This document shows, one piece after another, positions 1 through 8,234 of a stretch of DNA of 64,000 nucleotides (the stretch's first letter is position 1; each line of letters opens with the position of its first letter). Under the pieces are notes generated by a model, which did not search any database, was not told the origin of the DNA, and worked only from the letters and a program-made list of their open reading frames with translations. Origin of the DNA: Sphingobium sp. CAP-1 (GTDB taxonomy: Bacteria; Pseudomonadota; Alphaproteobacteria; Sphingomonadales; Sphingomonadaceae); the NCBI RefSeq assembly GCF_009720145.1, contig NZ_CP046253.1:744001-808000 (forward strand), given 5' to 3'. A program made the translations under genes and the position numbers.

Positions 1-114
1 TTCGGCGAGCTTGGCGATGTCGGTGCAGAATTTCTCGTAACGCGCTTCATGCGCATAGGCGCGCTTCTGCCCGAATATGCCTCGCGGCCCCAAAGAGAAG
101 CAACGGGCAGCCAT
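1..114 (-). CDS. possible N-terminal fragment of an unidentified protein
   Basis: On the minus strand an ATG at 114 opens a frame that stays open to the left edge (at least 38 codons). It begins MAARCFSLGPRGIFGQ and continues with a mixed, charged segment that looks like ordinary protein rather than low-complexity shadow sequence. The gene, if real, is cut off by the window edge. It would lie downstream of the DUF1178 gene on the same strand with about 55 bases between them. I do not recognise the family. Confidence 0.3.
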   Translation of the reverse strand, partial: MAARCFSLGPRGIFGQKRAYAHEARYEKFCTDIAKLAE

Positions 115-168
115 CTGTTGCCATGGGCCTATGCAGGCAAGCGCTCTATCGCGCGCCGGAGCGTCCGC

Positions 169-663
169 TCAGTTCTTGGCTTGCGGCGGAATGACCGGAA
201 AGGGCAGCGGCGCCACTTCCACGCCCTCGGCGATCAGCGCCCTGGCCTCCGACGGAGCGACTTCGCCATGGATGCTGGCGCGATCCTGCTCGCCATAATG
301 CATCGCCCGCGCCTGCTCGGCAAAGCCGCGCCCGACCCAGGTGGAGCCTTCCAGCGCCTTGGCCTGCGCCTGCCCCAGCGCCTCGACCAGCGCCTGCATC
401 TTCGCCTGATCGGCAACGTTCATCACCGGTGCGGTCGGTTCGTCGCGCGCGGGCACGGCGGGCGCGGCGGGCACGACATCGGCACGACTATTGCCCTTGG
501 CGCCCACCGCCGGGGCCATCACCGCCTTGGTCACATCCATGTCGCCGCACAGCGGGCAGGCGATCAGGCCGCGCGCCTTCTGCGACTCATAGTCTGCGCT
601 GGAACCGAACCATGCCTCGAACACATGGCCCTGACTCCCGCATTTCAGGTCGAACACGATCAC
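169..663 (-). CDS. DUF1178 family protein
   Basis: A 164-residue protein beginning MIVFDLKCGSQGHVFEAWF, the typical start of the DUF1178 family. Its N-terminal part holds a CxxC pair (ACPLCGD, about residues 36-42), consistent with metal binding. The rest is Ala/Val-rich and charged, and it ends near PFPVIPPQAKN. The biochemical role of the family is unknown. The start overlaps the stop of the nitrilase-family gene upstream by four bases, so the two are probably translationally coupled in an operon with glutaredoxin and comF. Cytoplasmic, with no signal peptide. Confidence 0.85.
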   Translation of the reverse strand: MIVFDLKCGSQGHVFEAWFGSSADYESQKARGLIACPLCGDMDVTKAVMAPAVGAKGNSRADVVPAAPAVPARDEPTAPVMNVADQAKMQALVEALGQAQAKALEGSTWVGRGFAEQARAMHYGEQDRASIHGEVAPSEARALIAEGVEVAPLPFPVIPPQAKN

Positions 664-1499
664 GAAACTGTCACGTCCTTCGCTATGATGCGCCGATTGG
701 CGATCGCGGGCACGCGCCCGCGCACATCCCCTATGCGCGCCAAATCCAAATCCGCAAGCCCCAACCCGGCCGTCTCGCCCATATCCAGCAGCACCTCACC
801 CCAGGGATCGACCACCAGGCTATGGCCATAGGTGGTGCGCCCGTCCGCATGATGCCCCACCTGCGCCGTCGCGATGACATAGCAGCCCGCCTCGATCGCC
901 CGCGCGCGCAGCAGCACATGCCAGTGCGCCTGCCCCGTCGGCACGGTGAAAGCGGCCGGCGCCAGCAAGATCGTCGCCCCGGCATTGGTCAGCGCGCGAT
1001 AGAGATCGGGAAAGCGCATGTCATAACAGATGGAAAAGCCCATCCGCCCCCAGGGCGTATCGGCCGCGACCACTTGCTCCCCCGGCCCATAGACCGAGGA
1101 TTCGCGCCAGCTTTCTCCCGTCGCCAGGTCGACATCGAACAGATGGATCTTGTCATAGCGCGCCCGGATCGCGCCGCTGTCATCGATCAGGAAGCTGCGA
1201 TTGGCCCAGCGCCCGTCGGCCCGCTCGCCCTTCAGCGGCAGCGACCCGATATGCACCCACAGCCCTTCGCGCGCTGCGGCGTCGCGCACCGCCGCCAGCA
1301 CCACATCCTCCGCCTCGTTACGCAGCGTCGCCGCCGCCCGCGCCCGGTCGCGGTCCAGACAGCCCGCCATTTCCGGCGTGAACAGCATGTCCGCGCCTTC
1401 GCCCTTCGCCCGTTTCATCATCGCCACGATGGCGGCGGCGTTGGCGGCGGGATCGACCCCGCTGGTCATCTGGAACAGCGCGGCGCGCAGGATGCTCAC
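660..1499 (-). CDS. carbon-nitrogen hydrolase (nitrilase superfamily, Nit2/omega-amidase-like)
   Basis: A 279-residue single-domain nitrilase-superfamily amidase. The catalytic Glu-Lys-Cys set is visible: Glu in FTPEMAG (about residue 43), Lys in RYDKIHLFD (about 116) and Cys in FSICYDMRFPDLYRAL (about 157). The RYDKIHLFDVD and FSICYDMRFP blocks are typical of the Nit1/Nit2 branch, which hydrolyses deaminated glutathione or omega-amides such as 2-oxoglutaramate; the exact substrate cannot be read from sequence. It overlaps grxC upstream and the DUF1178 gene downstream by four bases each. The glutaredoxin neighbour fits a thiol or repair role. Confidence 0.88.
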   Translation of the reverse strand: MSILRAALFQMTSGVDPAANAAAIVAMMKRAKGEGADMLFTPEMAGCLDRDRARAAATLRNEAEDVVLAAVRDAAAREGLWVHIGSLPLKGERADGRWANRSFLIDDSGAIRARYDKIHLFDVDLATGESWRESSVYGPGEQVVAADTPWGRMGFSICYDMRFPDLYRALTNAGATILLAPAAFTVPTGQAHWHVLLRARAIEAGCYVIATAQVGHHADGRTTYGHSLVVDPWGEVLLDMGETAGLGLADLDLARIGDVRGRVPAIANRRIIAKDVTVS

Positions 1500-1753
1500 A
1501 GGCCGAGCAGCGCGTCGAGCTTGCCGGCGCGGTTCAGCGCGCTCAGGTCGTCGCTGCCGCCGATATGCGCGCCGTCGATGAAGATTTGCGGCACGCTGGT
1601 CCGGCCGGGCGCGCGTTCCAGCATCTCCTCGCGCTTCGGTCCGCCCAGGCTGATGTCATATTCCTCATACGCCACGCCCTTGTCGGCCAGCAACGCCTTC
1701 GCCCGCGCACAATAGCCGCACCAGTCCTTGGTATAGATTTCGACTTTGGCCAT
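1496..1753 (-). CDS. grxC: glutaredoxin 3
   Basis: An 85-residue glutaredoxin starting MAKVEIYTKDWCGYCARAK. The dithiol site is CGYC (residues 12-15), and the glutathione-binding TSVPQIFIDGAHIGGSDDL segment follows with the conserved cis-Pro. I chose the ATG at 1753, not the one ten codons upstream, because it fits family length and N-terminus. It reduces protein disulfides and mixed disulfides using glutathione in the cytoplasm. The gene lies between comF and the nitrilase-family gene on the same strand and overlaps the latter by four bases. Confidence 0.93.
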   Translation of the reverse strand: MAKVEIYTKDWCGYCARAKALLADKGVAYEEYDISLGGPKREEMLERAPGRTSVPQIFIDGAHIGGSDDLSALNRAGKLDALLGL

Positions 1754-1795
1754 GATAACTCCTTTCCCCCGAAATTGGGGCAAAGGCGCGCTTTG

Positions 1796-2533
1796 TCAAT
1801 CAGCAGCGTCGGGCAGGACGCGCGCCCAGCACAGCAGCCGCACCGTCCCCGCCCCGCCGCGCTTGAGCGCCCGCACGCACGCGGCCGCCGTCGCCCCGCT
1901 GGTATGGACATCATCGATCAGCAGCACCCGCCGCCCCTTCACCCCATGTCCCTGCGCCAGCGCGAAGGCGCCGCGCACCGCCTTCGCCCGCTGCGCCGGG
2001 TTCATTCCCCGCAATGGCTGCGTCCGCTTCACCCGCAGCAACGCCCGCTTGTCCACCGGCCATCCGGTCAGCCGCCCCAGATGATCGGCGATCAGCGCCG
2101 ACTGGTTGAAGCCCCGATGCCACAATCGCCAGCGATGCAGCGGCACCGGCACGATCAGCGCCTCCTCCGCCCCCACATGCCGCAGCATCTGCCGCGCGAT
2201 CAGCCGGGCGAGGCCGATCCGCCGCCCATATTTCAGCCGCAGCGCCACCGTCCGCGCGACATCGCCATAGGCCAGCACCGCCCGCGCGCTGTCCCAGGGC
2301 GGCGGATCGGCCAGGCACGCCCCGCATTCCGCTCCCTCTCCCATGTCATGCGGAAAAGGGAGGCCACAGCGCGCGCAACAGGGCTCGCTTAAGAATTCCA
2401 TCCCACTCCAGCAGGACAGGCAGAAGGCGAAATCCTCGGCCACGATTTGCCCGCACCCCGGACAGCGCGGCGGCAGCGCATAATCGACTGCGGGCTGCAA
2501 CAGCCCCTTGAGAAGCGGGAGGATCGCCATCAT
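1796..2533 (-). CDS. comF: ComF family protein (phosphoribosyltransferase-like)
   Basis: About 245 residues from the tandem ATGs at 2533/2530. The N-terminal double zinc-ribbon is visible (PRCPGCGQ, then CLSCWSG, CCARCGLPF). The C-terminal type I phosphoribosyltransferase fold carries VLLIDDVHTSGATAAAC, the PRPP-binding motif. ComF proteins take part in DNA uptake and handling of single-stranded DNA. The frame is open further upstream, but those codons read into the antisense of the divergent methyltransferase gene and lack family features. The two divergent starts at 2533 and 2575 are about 40 bases apart. Confidence 0.88.
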   Translation of the reverse strand: MMAILPLLKGLLQPAVDYALPPRCPGCGQIVAEDFAFCLSCWSGMEFLSEPCCARCGLPFPHDMGEGAECGACLADPPPWDSARAVLAYGDVARTVALRLKYGRRIGLARLIARQMLRHVGAEEALIVPVPLHRWRLWHRGFNQSALIADHLGRLTGWPVDKRALLRVKRTQPLRGMNPAQRAKAVRGAFALAQGHGVKGRRVLLIDDVHTSGATAAACVRALKRGGAGTVRLLCWARVLPDAAD

Positions 2534-2574
2534 CTGCCTTGTCCGCACTTCGCGCCCGATGCACAAGGCCCGCC

Positions 2575-3426
2575 ATGGACAACCGCCCCGACATTTTCGA
2601 CCGCGCCCGCCGCACCCGCCAGCGCGACCGGATGCTGCCCGCGTTCGCTGACCATGATTTTCTCCATCGCGCGATGCTGGACGAACTGCTCGACCGGCTG
2701 ACCGATGTGCAGCGGGATTTGCCCGAAGCGCTGCTGATCGGCTGCCCCGATGGCAGCGCACGCGCGGCGCTGGAGGCGATGGGCAAGCGCGTCGCCTGCG
2801 CCGATCCCGGCTTTCTGGCAGCCAGGAATGTCGGCGGAGTGCAGGCGGACGAGGACGCCCTGCCCTTCGCCGATGACAGTTTCGATCTGATCGTCGCCTG
2901 CGGCACGCTCGACAGCGTCAACGACCTGCCCGGCGCGCTGATTCTGATGCGCCGCATATTGCGCCCCGACGGGCTGATGCTGGCCGCCTTCACCGGCGCG
3001 GGCAGCCTGCCCCGGCTCAAATCCGCGCTGCTGGCGGCCGAAGGCGACCGCCCCGGCCAGCATGTCCATCCGCAGGTCGATGTCCGCTCCGCCGGCGATC
3101 TGCTGAGCCGCGCCGGCTTCGCCATGCCGGTCGCGGACGGCGATGTGCTGACCATCCGCTATGGCGATGTGGTCCGCCTGATGCACGACCTGCGCGGCAT
3201 GGGCGCGGGCAATGCGCTGGCGACCCGCCCCCCCGCCTTGACCCGCGAAGTGCTGATGCGCGCAGCCGACCATTTCGCCAGCGCCGCCGACCCGGACGGC
3301 CGCACGGCGGAGCAGATGGCGATCGTCTATCTCTCCGGCTGGAAACCCGACCCCAGCCAGGCGGGACCGGCAAGACGCGGCAGCGCGACGGTATCGCTGG
3401 CGGCGGCGTTGAAGGGGAAGGGGTGA
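2575..3426 (+). CDS. SAM-dependent methyltransferase (BioC/NDUFAF5-like)
   Basis: A 283-residue class I methyltransferase starting MDNRPDIFDRARRTRQRDRML. The SAM-binding region is around ALLIGCPDGSARAAL (residues 49-63), and a DDSFDLIVACGTLDSVNDLPGALILMRRILRPDG block (motif IV and beyond) is typical of methyltransferase domain 11. The N-terminal FDRARRTRQRDR and the LMHDLRGMGAGNAL segment fit the BioC/NDUFAF5 relatives common in alphaproteobacteria, where they are linked to complex I assembly or biotin synthesis. The start at 2575 leaves only a short divergent promoter shared with comF. Confidence 0.8.
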   Translation: MDNRPDIFDRARRTRQRDRMLPAFADHDFLHRAMLDELLDRLTDVQRDLPEALLIGCPDGSARAALEAMGKRVACADPGFLAARNVGGVQADEDALPFADDSFDLIVACGTLDSVNDLPGALILMRRILRPDGLMLAAFTGAGSLPRLKSALLAAEGDRPGQHVHPQVDVRSAGDLLSRAGFAMPVADGDVLTIRYGDVVRLMHDLRGMGAGNALATRPPALTREVLMRAADHFASAADPDGRTAEQMAIVYLSGWKPDPSQAGPARRGSATVSLAAALKGKG

Positions 3427-3484
3427 GGTTAACGAAGCGGGTGATGCTTGGACAAGGACGCGCCTTTAACCAGCCGTCGGTGGG

Positions 3485-3772
3485 TCACGGGATAGCGCTA
3501 TAATCCTGCGCGCCATGGAGAATATGGATGATGACGATCCTGTCGATCTCCACATGGTAGAAGATCAGATAATTGCCATAGACTCGACGCCGAACGCCGA
3601 ACGCCTCATAGCGGGGCACCAAGGGAAAGCGTTCGGGGAAATCCGTCAGCCCCAGGCATTTTTCACGAAGCTCCCGCAGAAAAGCGATCGCCCGGCCGGG
3701 ATTGTCCTGCGCGATATAATCGGTGATGGCTTCCAAATCGCGTTCGGCTTCCGCCGAAAACTGCACGATCAT
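3485..3772 (-). CDS. parE: type II toxin, RelE/ParE family
   Basis: A 95-residue ParE-like toxin: MIVQFSAEAERDLEAITDYIAQDNPGRA is the typical helix-turn region, with RRRVYGNYLIFYHVE and the IVIIHILHGAQDY C-terminal strand near the end. ParE members poison DNA gyrase, whereas RelE cleaves mRNA; the DYIAQDNP/HILHGAQD pattern favours ParE. The start overlaps the stop of the antitoxin gene by four bases, the usual antitoxin-first order. Full length with no visible damage. Confidence 0.88.
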   Translation of the reverse strand: MIVQFSAEAERDLEAITDYIAQDNPGRAIAFLRELREKCLGLTDFPERFPLVPRYEAFGVRRRVYGNYLIFYHVEIDRIVIIHILHGAQDYSAIP

Positions 3773-4026
3773 TCCGGGTCGGCACCCATGGCGCGATATT
3801 TCGCCTCTAGACGGTCAAATACATCCTCTGCCGGCGTTACATTTCCCGCATCCGCATCGGTAAGGCCGCGTGCGATCGAGGCATCGAGCGCCGCAAGCCG
3901 GGCTTCGCGGTCCTGGATCAGCCGCACGCCTTCCCGCAACACCTCGCTCTTGGAATTATAGCGGCCCGTAGCCACGAGGCTGGCGACAAAATTTTCCAAC
4001 TGCTTTCCGAGTTCTGCGCTGATCAT
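3769..4026 (-). CDS. parD: type II antitoxin, ParD/CopG family
   Basis: An 85-residue antitoxin with the N-terminal ribbon-helix-helix signature (LGKQLENFVASLVATGRYNSKSEVLREGVRLIQDRE, residues 6-41). An acidic C-terminal tail (AEDVFDRLEAKYRAMG) would wrap the toxin. It should neutralise the downstream ParE protein and repress its own promoter. The region just upstream (about 4027-4085) is AT-richer than its surroundings and holds a small TTTAT/ATAAA inverted repeat around 4056-4074 that could be part of the operator. Confidence 0.87.
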   Translation of the reverse strand: MISAELGKQLENFVASLVATGRYNSKSEVLREGVRLIQDREARLAALDASIARGLTDADAGNVTPAEDVFDRLEAKYRAMGADPE

Positions 4027-4283
4027 GGCGTGCCTCCTTGACGCTGCGATAGCAGTTTATGAATAGTTGATAAAGGCTGTCGATCCCACCCTAAGAGGCG
4101 TCGTAGTCGTCAACTGCGCCGGCCCCCTGTCCTACCACCCCAACCAATGCTAAAATCCCCAGCCGCTCTTTCTCACTGCCGGCCCTCCCCCTCCACCCCA
4201 CTCGTAACAAAATTTCCAACTCCGCTCACATTATGTCAAAATCAGCGGGAAATGTGCGAAGCTAAGCGCTGCCTTTCCAACAT

Positions 4284-5150
4284 TCATCCCCTCGCCACCG
4301 CGCCCATCATCGGCGCATCCGCCACCGCCCGCGACGCCCAGCCCTCGCCACCATGGGCGTATTCGACATGGCTCGCCCGGCGGAAGGCCGCGCCGTCCCA
4401 GACGATCACCTGCAACTCCATCTCATCATTGCGCCGGACATGCAGCCAGTTGAAGCTTTGCGGCTCGGCATTGCGCAGCCGGGTCGATGTCGCCGTACCC
4501 GCCTGGATCACCAGCGCGCCGCCGCTATGGGCGACCATCTTCTGCGCCGCTTGCGCATAGGTGCGGTGGAAATGGCCGGCCAGCGCCAGATGCACCCCCG
4601 CTTCGCACACCGCCTTCACCGCATCCTCATGTCGCCCCACCGCCTCGCTCAATTCCCCGCCCTTGCCAATCGGCATGGCGAACAGCGGATGATGGGTGAC
4701 GAGGATGCGGGTCTTGTCCGGGGCGACCGCCGCGAACCGATCGCGCAGCATCGCCATCTGGTCATGATTGATCCGCCCGTCCTTGATCGTCAGCGACCGC
4801 GCGGTGTTGAGGCCGAGGATCGCGACCTCCCGATCCTCGTAAAAGGGGCAGAGATCATGGCTGATATAGCGTTTGTAGCGCTCCAGCGGCGCGGCGAAGC
4901 GCCGCGCCAGATCATAGAGCGGCACGTCATGATTGCCCGGCACCACCAGCGTCCTAAGCCCCGCTACATGCAACCGCCCCAGCCAGGCGGCAGCCTGCCG
5001 GAACTGCGCCACCCGCGCCCTTTGGGTGAAATCGCCGCTGATGATGACAAGGTCGGGACGCCGCTCCTCCAGCCAGGCGGTGGCGGCGTCGACGATCCGC
5101 CGATCATGGGCGCCGAAATGCATGTCGGACAGATGCGCGATGCGAGCCAT
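4284..5150 (-). CDS. metallophosphoesterase
   Basis: A calcineurin-like phosphoesterase of 288 residues from MARIAHLSDMHFG. The five metal-binding blocks are intact: SDMHFG (about residue 8), SGDFTQRA, VPGNHDVPLYD, VTHHPLFA and LAGHFHRTYAQ. This pattern is shared by cAMP phosphodiesterase CpdA-like and related enzymes; the substrate is not determined here. I chose 5150 over the ATG eight codons upstream because the family starts right at the first beta strand. It is divergent from the lipid-kinase-like gene at 5221. Confidence 0.85.
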   Translation of the reverse strand: MARIAHLSDMHFGAHDRRIVDAATAWLEERRPDLVIISGDFTQRARVAQFRQAAAWLGRLHVAGLRTLVVPGNHDVPLYDLARRFAAPLERYKRYISHDLCPFYEDREVAILGLNTARSLTIKDGRINHDQMAMLRDRFAAVAPDKTRILVTHHPLFAMPIGKGGELSEAVGRHEDAVKAVCEAGVHLALAGHFHRTYAQAAQKMVAHSGGALVIQAGTATSTRLRNAEPQSFNWLHVRRNDEMELQVIVWDGAAFRRASHVEYAHGGEGWASRAVADAPMMGAVARG

Positions 5151-5220
5151 GGCGGAACAACGAATCCGCGCCACAGGGTTTCCCTGCGGACCCGAAACCG
5201 CTTTGCCGAGTTAGTGCGGC

Positions 5221-6117
5221 ATGGAAACACAGCCCCTCCCCAAGGACGCCATCCTCGTCGTCAACGCCCATAGCCGACGGGGCCAGGACCATTTCACGCA
5301 GGCGAAGGACAAGCTGGAGGCCGCCGGCGTCCGCCTGATCGCCGCCCATGCGGTGAAAGACCCGGAACAGATGGCCGCGACCGTCCGCGCCGCGGTGGAA
5401 AGCGGCGCGCCGATGGTGATCGTGGGCGGCGGCGACGGCTCCATGTCCGGCACGGTGGACGAACTGGTCGGCAGGAATATTGTGTTCGGCGTGCTGCCGC
5501 TCGGCACCGCCAACAGCTTCGCCCGGACGCTCGGCCTGCCGCTCGACCTCGATGGCGCGGTGCGGGCGATCGCCACCGGCCAGCGCCGCCGCGTCGACCT
5601 GGGGATGATCGATCGCGACTATTTCGTCAACGCCGCCTCCCTGGGCCTGTCGCCGATGATCGGCCAGACCGTGCCGCACAAGCTCAAACGCTATCTCGGC
5701 CGGATCGGCTATCTGCTCTGGGCGCTCAAATGCTCGATCGGCTTCCGCGCCTTTCGCCTGACCATCGATGATGGCACCAGCGAACGCCGCCTATGGTCGA
5801 CCGAGGTGCGCATCCTCAACGGCCCCTATCATGGCGGGGTCGAACTGTCCGACCATGCCGATGTCGATACCGGCGAGATCGTGGTGCAGGCGGTGGTCGG
5901 CCGCAGCAAGCCCCGCCTCGCCTGGGACTGGTACGCCAAATTCTTCAAGCTGCGCGATCGTGACGCCCATACCGAGGAGTTTCACGGCGCGTCGTTCAGG
6001 ATCGCCTGCCACCCACCGCAGAAAATATCGATCGACGGCGAGGTGCTGGCGAAAACCCCGGTGACGGTCAGGATCGCCCCCGGCGCGGTCGAGGTGGCGG
6101 TGCCGCTCGCCCAGTAG
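5221..6117 (+). CDS. diacylglycerol kinase family lipid kinase
   Basis: 298 residues with an N-terminal DAGK catalytic domain: LVVNAHSRRGQDHF, then the nucleotide-binding VIVGGGDGSMSGTVDEL (about residues 62-78) and LPLGTANSFARTLGLPLDL (about 93-111). The C-terminal beta-rich domain ends in KISIDGEVLAKTPVTVRIAPGAVEV. It belongs to the YegS/LCB5 group, soluble kinases of diacylglycerol or other lipids. In sphingomonads, which make sphingolipids, a sphingoid substrate is conceivable but cannot be shown from sequence. Confidence 0.85.
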   Translation: METQPLPKDAILVVNAHSRRGQDHFTQAKDKLEAAGVRLIAAHAVKDPEQMAATVRAAVESGAPMVIVGGGDGSMSGTVDELVGRNIVFGVLPLGTANSFARTLGLPLDLDGAVRAIATGQRRRVDLGMIDRDYFVNAASLGLSPMIGQTVPHKLKRYLGRIGYLLWALKCSIGFRAFRLTIDDGTSERRLWSTEVRILNGPYHGGVELSDHADVDTGEIVVQAVVGRSKPRLAWDWYAKFFKLRDRDAHTEEFHGASFRIACHPPQKISIDGEVLAKTPVTVRIAPGAVEVAVPLAQ

Positions 6118-6214
6118 CCCACATCCATTCGTTTCGCGCGTGTCGAGAAACGCGCCCTCTGCGCCGGCCGCTTCCCGACTTCGCTCGAAGCGAACGGATT
6201 ATTTGTGTCGGAAA

Positions 6215-6247
6215 CAACAAAAAAGGGACCGAAAACCGGCCCCTTTC
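6215..6247 (-). terminator. rho-independent terminator of rplM-rpsI
   Basis: Read on the minus strand, a 10-bp stem (arms 6237-6246 and 6222-6231, one G-U pair) with a five-base loop is followed by TTTTTTGTTGTTT. It begins 28 bases past the rpsI stop, the expected end of the ribosomal operon. Confidence 0.85.
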
Positions 6248-6273
6248 CTGTTTTTCGATGTTCCGAAAGAAAC

Positions 6274-6816
6274 TTAGCGCTTCGAGAACTGGAAGCTGCG
6301 GCGGGCCTTCGCCTTGCCATACTTCTTACGTTCGACGACGCGGCTGTCGCGGGTCAGGAAGCCTTCGGCCTTGACCGCGCTGCGCAGCGCCGGTTCGTAC
6401 TTCGACAGAGCCTGGGCGATGCCGTGCTTCACGGCGCCGGCCTGACCCGACAGACCGCCGCCCTTGACGGTGGCGATCACGTCATACTGGCCTTCACGCT
6501 CGGTGACGCCGAACGGCTGGTTGATCACCAGGCGCAGGGTGGGACGAGCGAAATAGACTTCCTGATCGCGGCCGTTGACCGTGATCTTGCCGGTGCCGGG
6601 CTTCACCCACACGCGGGCGACGGCGTCCTTGCGGCGGCCGGTGGCGTAGGCGCGGCCGAGGCCGTCGATTTCCTGCGCGCGCAGCGGAGCCGAAGGCTGG
6701 ACCGGAGCGGCGGCGACGGGCGCTTCGCCGGCTTCCACGGCGGCCGGAGCGGCAGCGACGGGGGCGTTCGCGGCGATCGCCGCGAGGTCGGACAGAGACT
6801 GGCGGTTATCGGTCAT
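6274..6816 (-). CDS. rpsI: 30S ribosomal protein S9
   Basis: 180 residues. The core begins at GLGRAYATGRRKDAVARVWVKPGTGKITVNGRD and runs to the basic C-terminal tail KKYGKAKARRSFQFSKR, whose last Arg contacts P-site tRNA. The first ~45 residues are an Ala-rich extension, common in sphingomonad S9. The start overlaps the rplM stop by one base (TAATG), the conserved rplM-rpsI operon. Confidence 0.97.
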   Translation of the reverse strand: MTDNRQSLSDLAAIAANAPVAAAPAAVEAGEAPVAAAPVQPSAPLRAQEIDGLGRAYATGRRKDAVARVWVKPGTGKITVNGRDQEVYFARPTLRLVINQPFGVTEREGQYDVIATVKGGGLSGQAGAVKHGIAQALSKYEPALRSAVKAEGFLTRDSRVVERKKYGKAKARRSFQFSKR

Positions 6817-7295
6817 TATGCACCCACCTTGTTCTTGCGGTTGCGCGCCGCGAAGTCGAGGACTTCGGGGTTCTGGGCTTCATGGGCATGTTCGGCACCG
6901 GCGAAAATGCGCAGGTTGCGCATCTGCTGGCGGCCCAGCGGACCACGGGGGATCATACGCTCGACGGCCTTTTCCAGGACGCGTTCGGGGAAACGGCCTT
7001 CCAGAATCTTCTGGGGGGTGGTTTCCTTGATGCCGCCGGCATAGCCGGTGTGCTTGTAGTAAACCTTGTCGGTCAGCTTGCGGCCGGTGAACTTGACCTT
7101 GCCCGCGTTGATGATGATGACATTGTCACCACAATCGACATGGGGGGTGAAGCTGGTCTTGTGCTTGCCGCGCAGGATATTCGCTACGGTCGAAGCGAGA
7201 CGACCCACGACGAGGCCTTCGGCGTCGATCAGGATCCACTTCTTTTCGACCGTTGCCGGGGTCGCCGGCTTGGTGGTCTTCATCAGCGCCTTCAT
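6816..7295 (-). CDS. rplM: 50S ribosomal protein L13
   Basis: 159 residues from the ATG at 7295 (MKALMKTTKPATPATVEKKW); an alternative ATG lies four codons in. Signature segments include DAEGLVVGRLASTVANILRGK, KVYYKHTGYAGGIK, PERVLEKAVERMIPRGPLGRQQMRNLRI and YAGAEHAHEAQNP-like text near the end. The frame continues upstream, but those codons do not match L13. It is the first gene of the two-gene ribosomal operon; the 135 bases to the next gene upstream hold the promoter and leader. Confidence 0.97.
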   Translation of the reverse strand: MKALMKTTKPATPATVEKKWILIDAEGLVVGRLASTVANILRGKHKTSFTPHVDCGDNVIIINAGKVKFTGRKLTDKVYYKHTGYAGGIKETTPQKILEGRFPERVLEKAVERMIPRGPLGRQQMRNLRIFAGAEHAHEAQNPEVLDFAARNRKNKVGA

Positions 7296-7430
7296 GGTGC
7301 CAATCTCCAGAATGAAAAAATGAAACCGGGCGCCGTCGCCGACACCCGGAAGTGGGGCGCTAATGACGATTACAGCGCATGAAGTCAAGAGATTCGGCGC
7401 GTTTCGCGACGGGTAAAATAATACCGTAGT

Positions 7431-8234
7431 TCAGGGAACAGGCGTCAGGCTGCGGCTTTCGGTCAATGCCTGTGTGCCGACGGCCAGGTTGCGCGCCTGG
7501 CTTTCGACCAGCCCGGTGACACGCGACAGATGGTAACGGATCGTCACCTGCACCCCGTCGCCCGCCAGTTTTTCGTCCAGGTCCAGCCCGTCGCCTGCCT
7601 GCGCGGCCACGGTCAGCGTGCCTTCGACCGGCACCGGCCGGCCGAGCGGCGAGCCGGCCATGGTGCGCAGCCCTCGCCCCGCGCCATCCTCGACGCTGCT
7701 GCCGGAAAAGAGGAAGAGCGGCTGGAACTCGCCCGCCAGCAGGGCCAGCCGGCCCTCCGGCGAGAGGCTGGCGAAGAGCGCCTGCACCCGCTGGGCCGCG
7801 CGGTGACGTTCGCTGTCGGGCGCGAAACCGGCCAGCATGGTGTCGACCCCGGCCAGCACCTTTGCCCAGACCGCGTCCCGATCATCGACCGCGACGATCC
7901 GGCCATGCCCGTCCAGCCGGAACCGCATCTCGATCCCGACCAGCGGGCCGAGCGCGGCGCGATAGGATTCCGCGCCGGACGCCGGCGCATCACTGTCGAT
8001 CGCGCGCAGGGTCGCGGCCAGTACATAACCGTCGCCCGCCTTTTCGAACCGCAGGTCGCGGGTCGCGCTGAAGCTGCTGATCCTGTCCCCCACCGGGCGA
8101 TGCTGCTCGATATGATAGCGCAACGTGCGGCCGACCGGCGGAGCGAAGGGGATGGCGATGCTCTCCGCCAGCGCCGGCTGGGCGAACGCGACCAGCGCCA
8201 CCGTGGCCGCATGACCGATCGCTCGCCGCATCAT
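7431..8234 (-). CDS. exported protein of unknown function downstream of heme A synthase
   Basis: 267 residues starting MMRRAIGHAATVALVAFAQPALAESIAIPFAP, with a signal peptide probably cleaved after ALA (residues 23-25). The mature part is a soluble, beta-rich protein with segments such as RTLRYHIEQHRPVGD and LVGIEMRFRLDGHGRIVAVDDRDAVW, which resemble periplasmic DUF6263-type proteins. No catalytic motif is evident. The ATGATG start overlaps the ctaA stop by four bases, so it is translationally coupled to heme A synthase; a role near the oxidase or envelope is only inference. Confidence 0.75.
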   Translation of the reverse strand: MMRRAIGHAATVALVAFAQPALAESIAIPFAPPVGRTLRYHIEQHRPVGDRISSFSATRDLRFEKAGDGYVLAATLRAIDSDAPASGAESYRAALGPLVGIEMRFRLDGHGRIVAVDDRDAVWAKVLAGVDTMLAGFAPDSERHRAAQRVQALFASLSPEGRLALLAGEFQPLFLFSGSSVEDGAGRGLRTMAGSPLGRPVPVEGTLTVAAQAGDGLDLDEKLAGDGVQVTIRYHLSRVTGLVESQARNLAVGTQALTESRSLTPVP

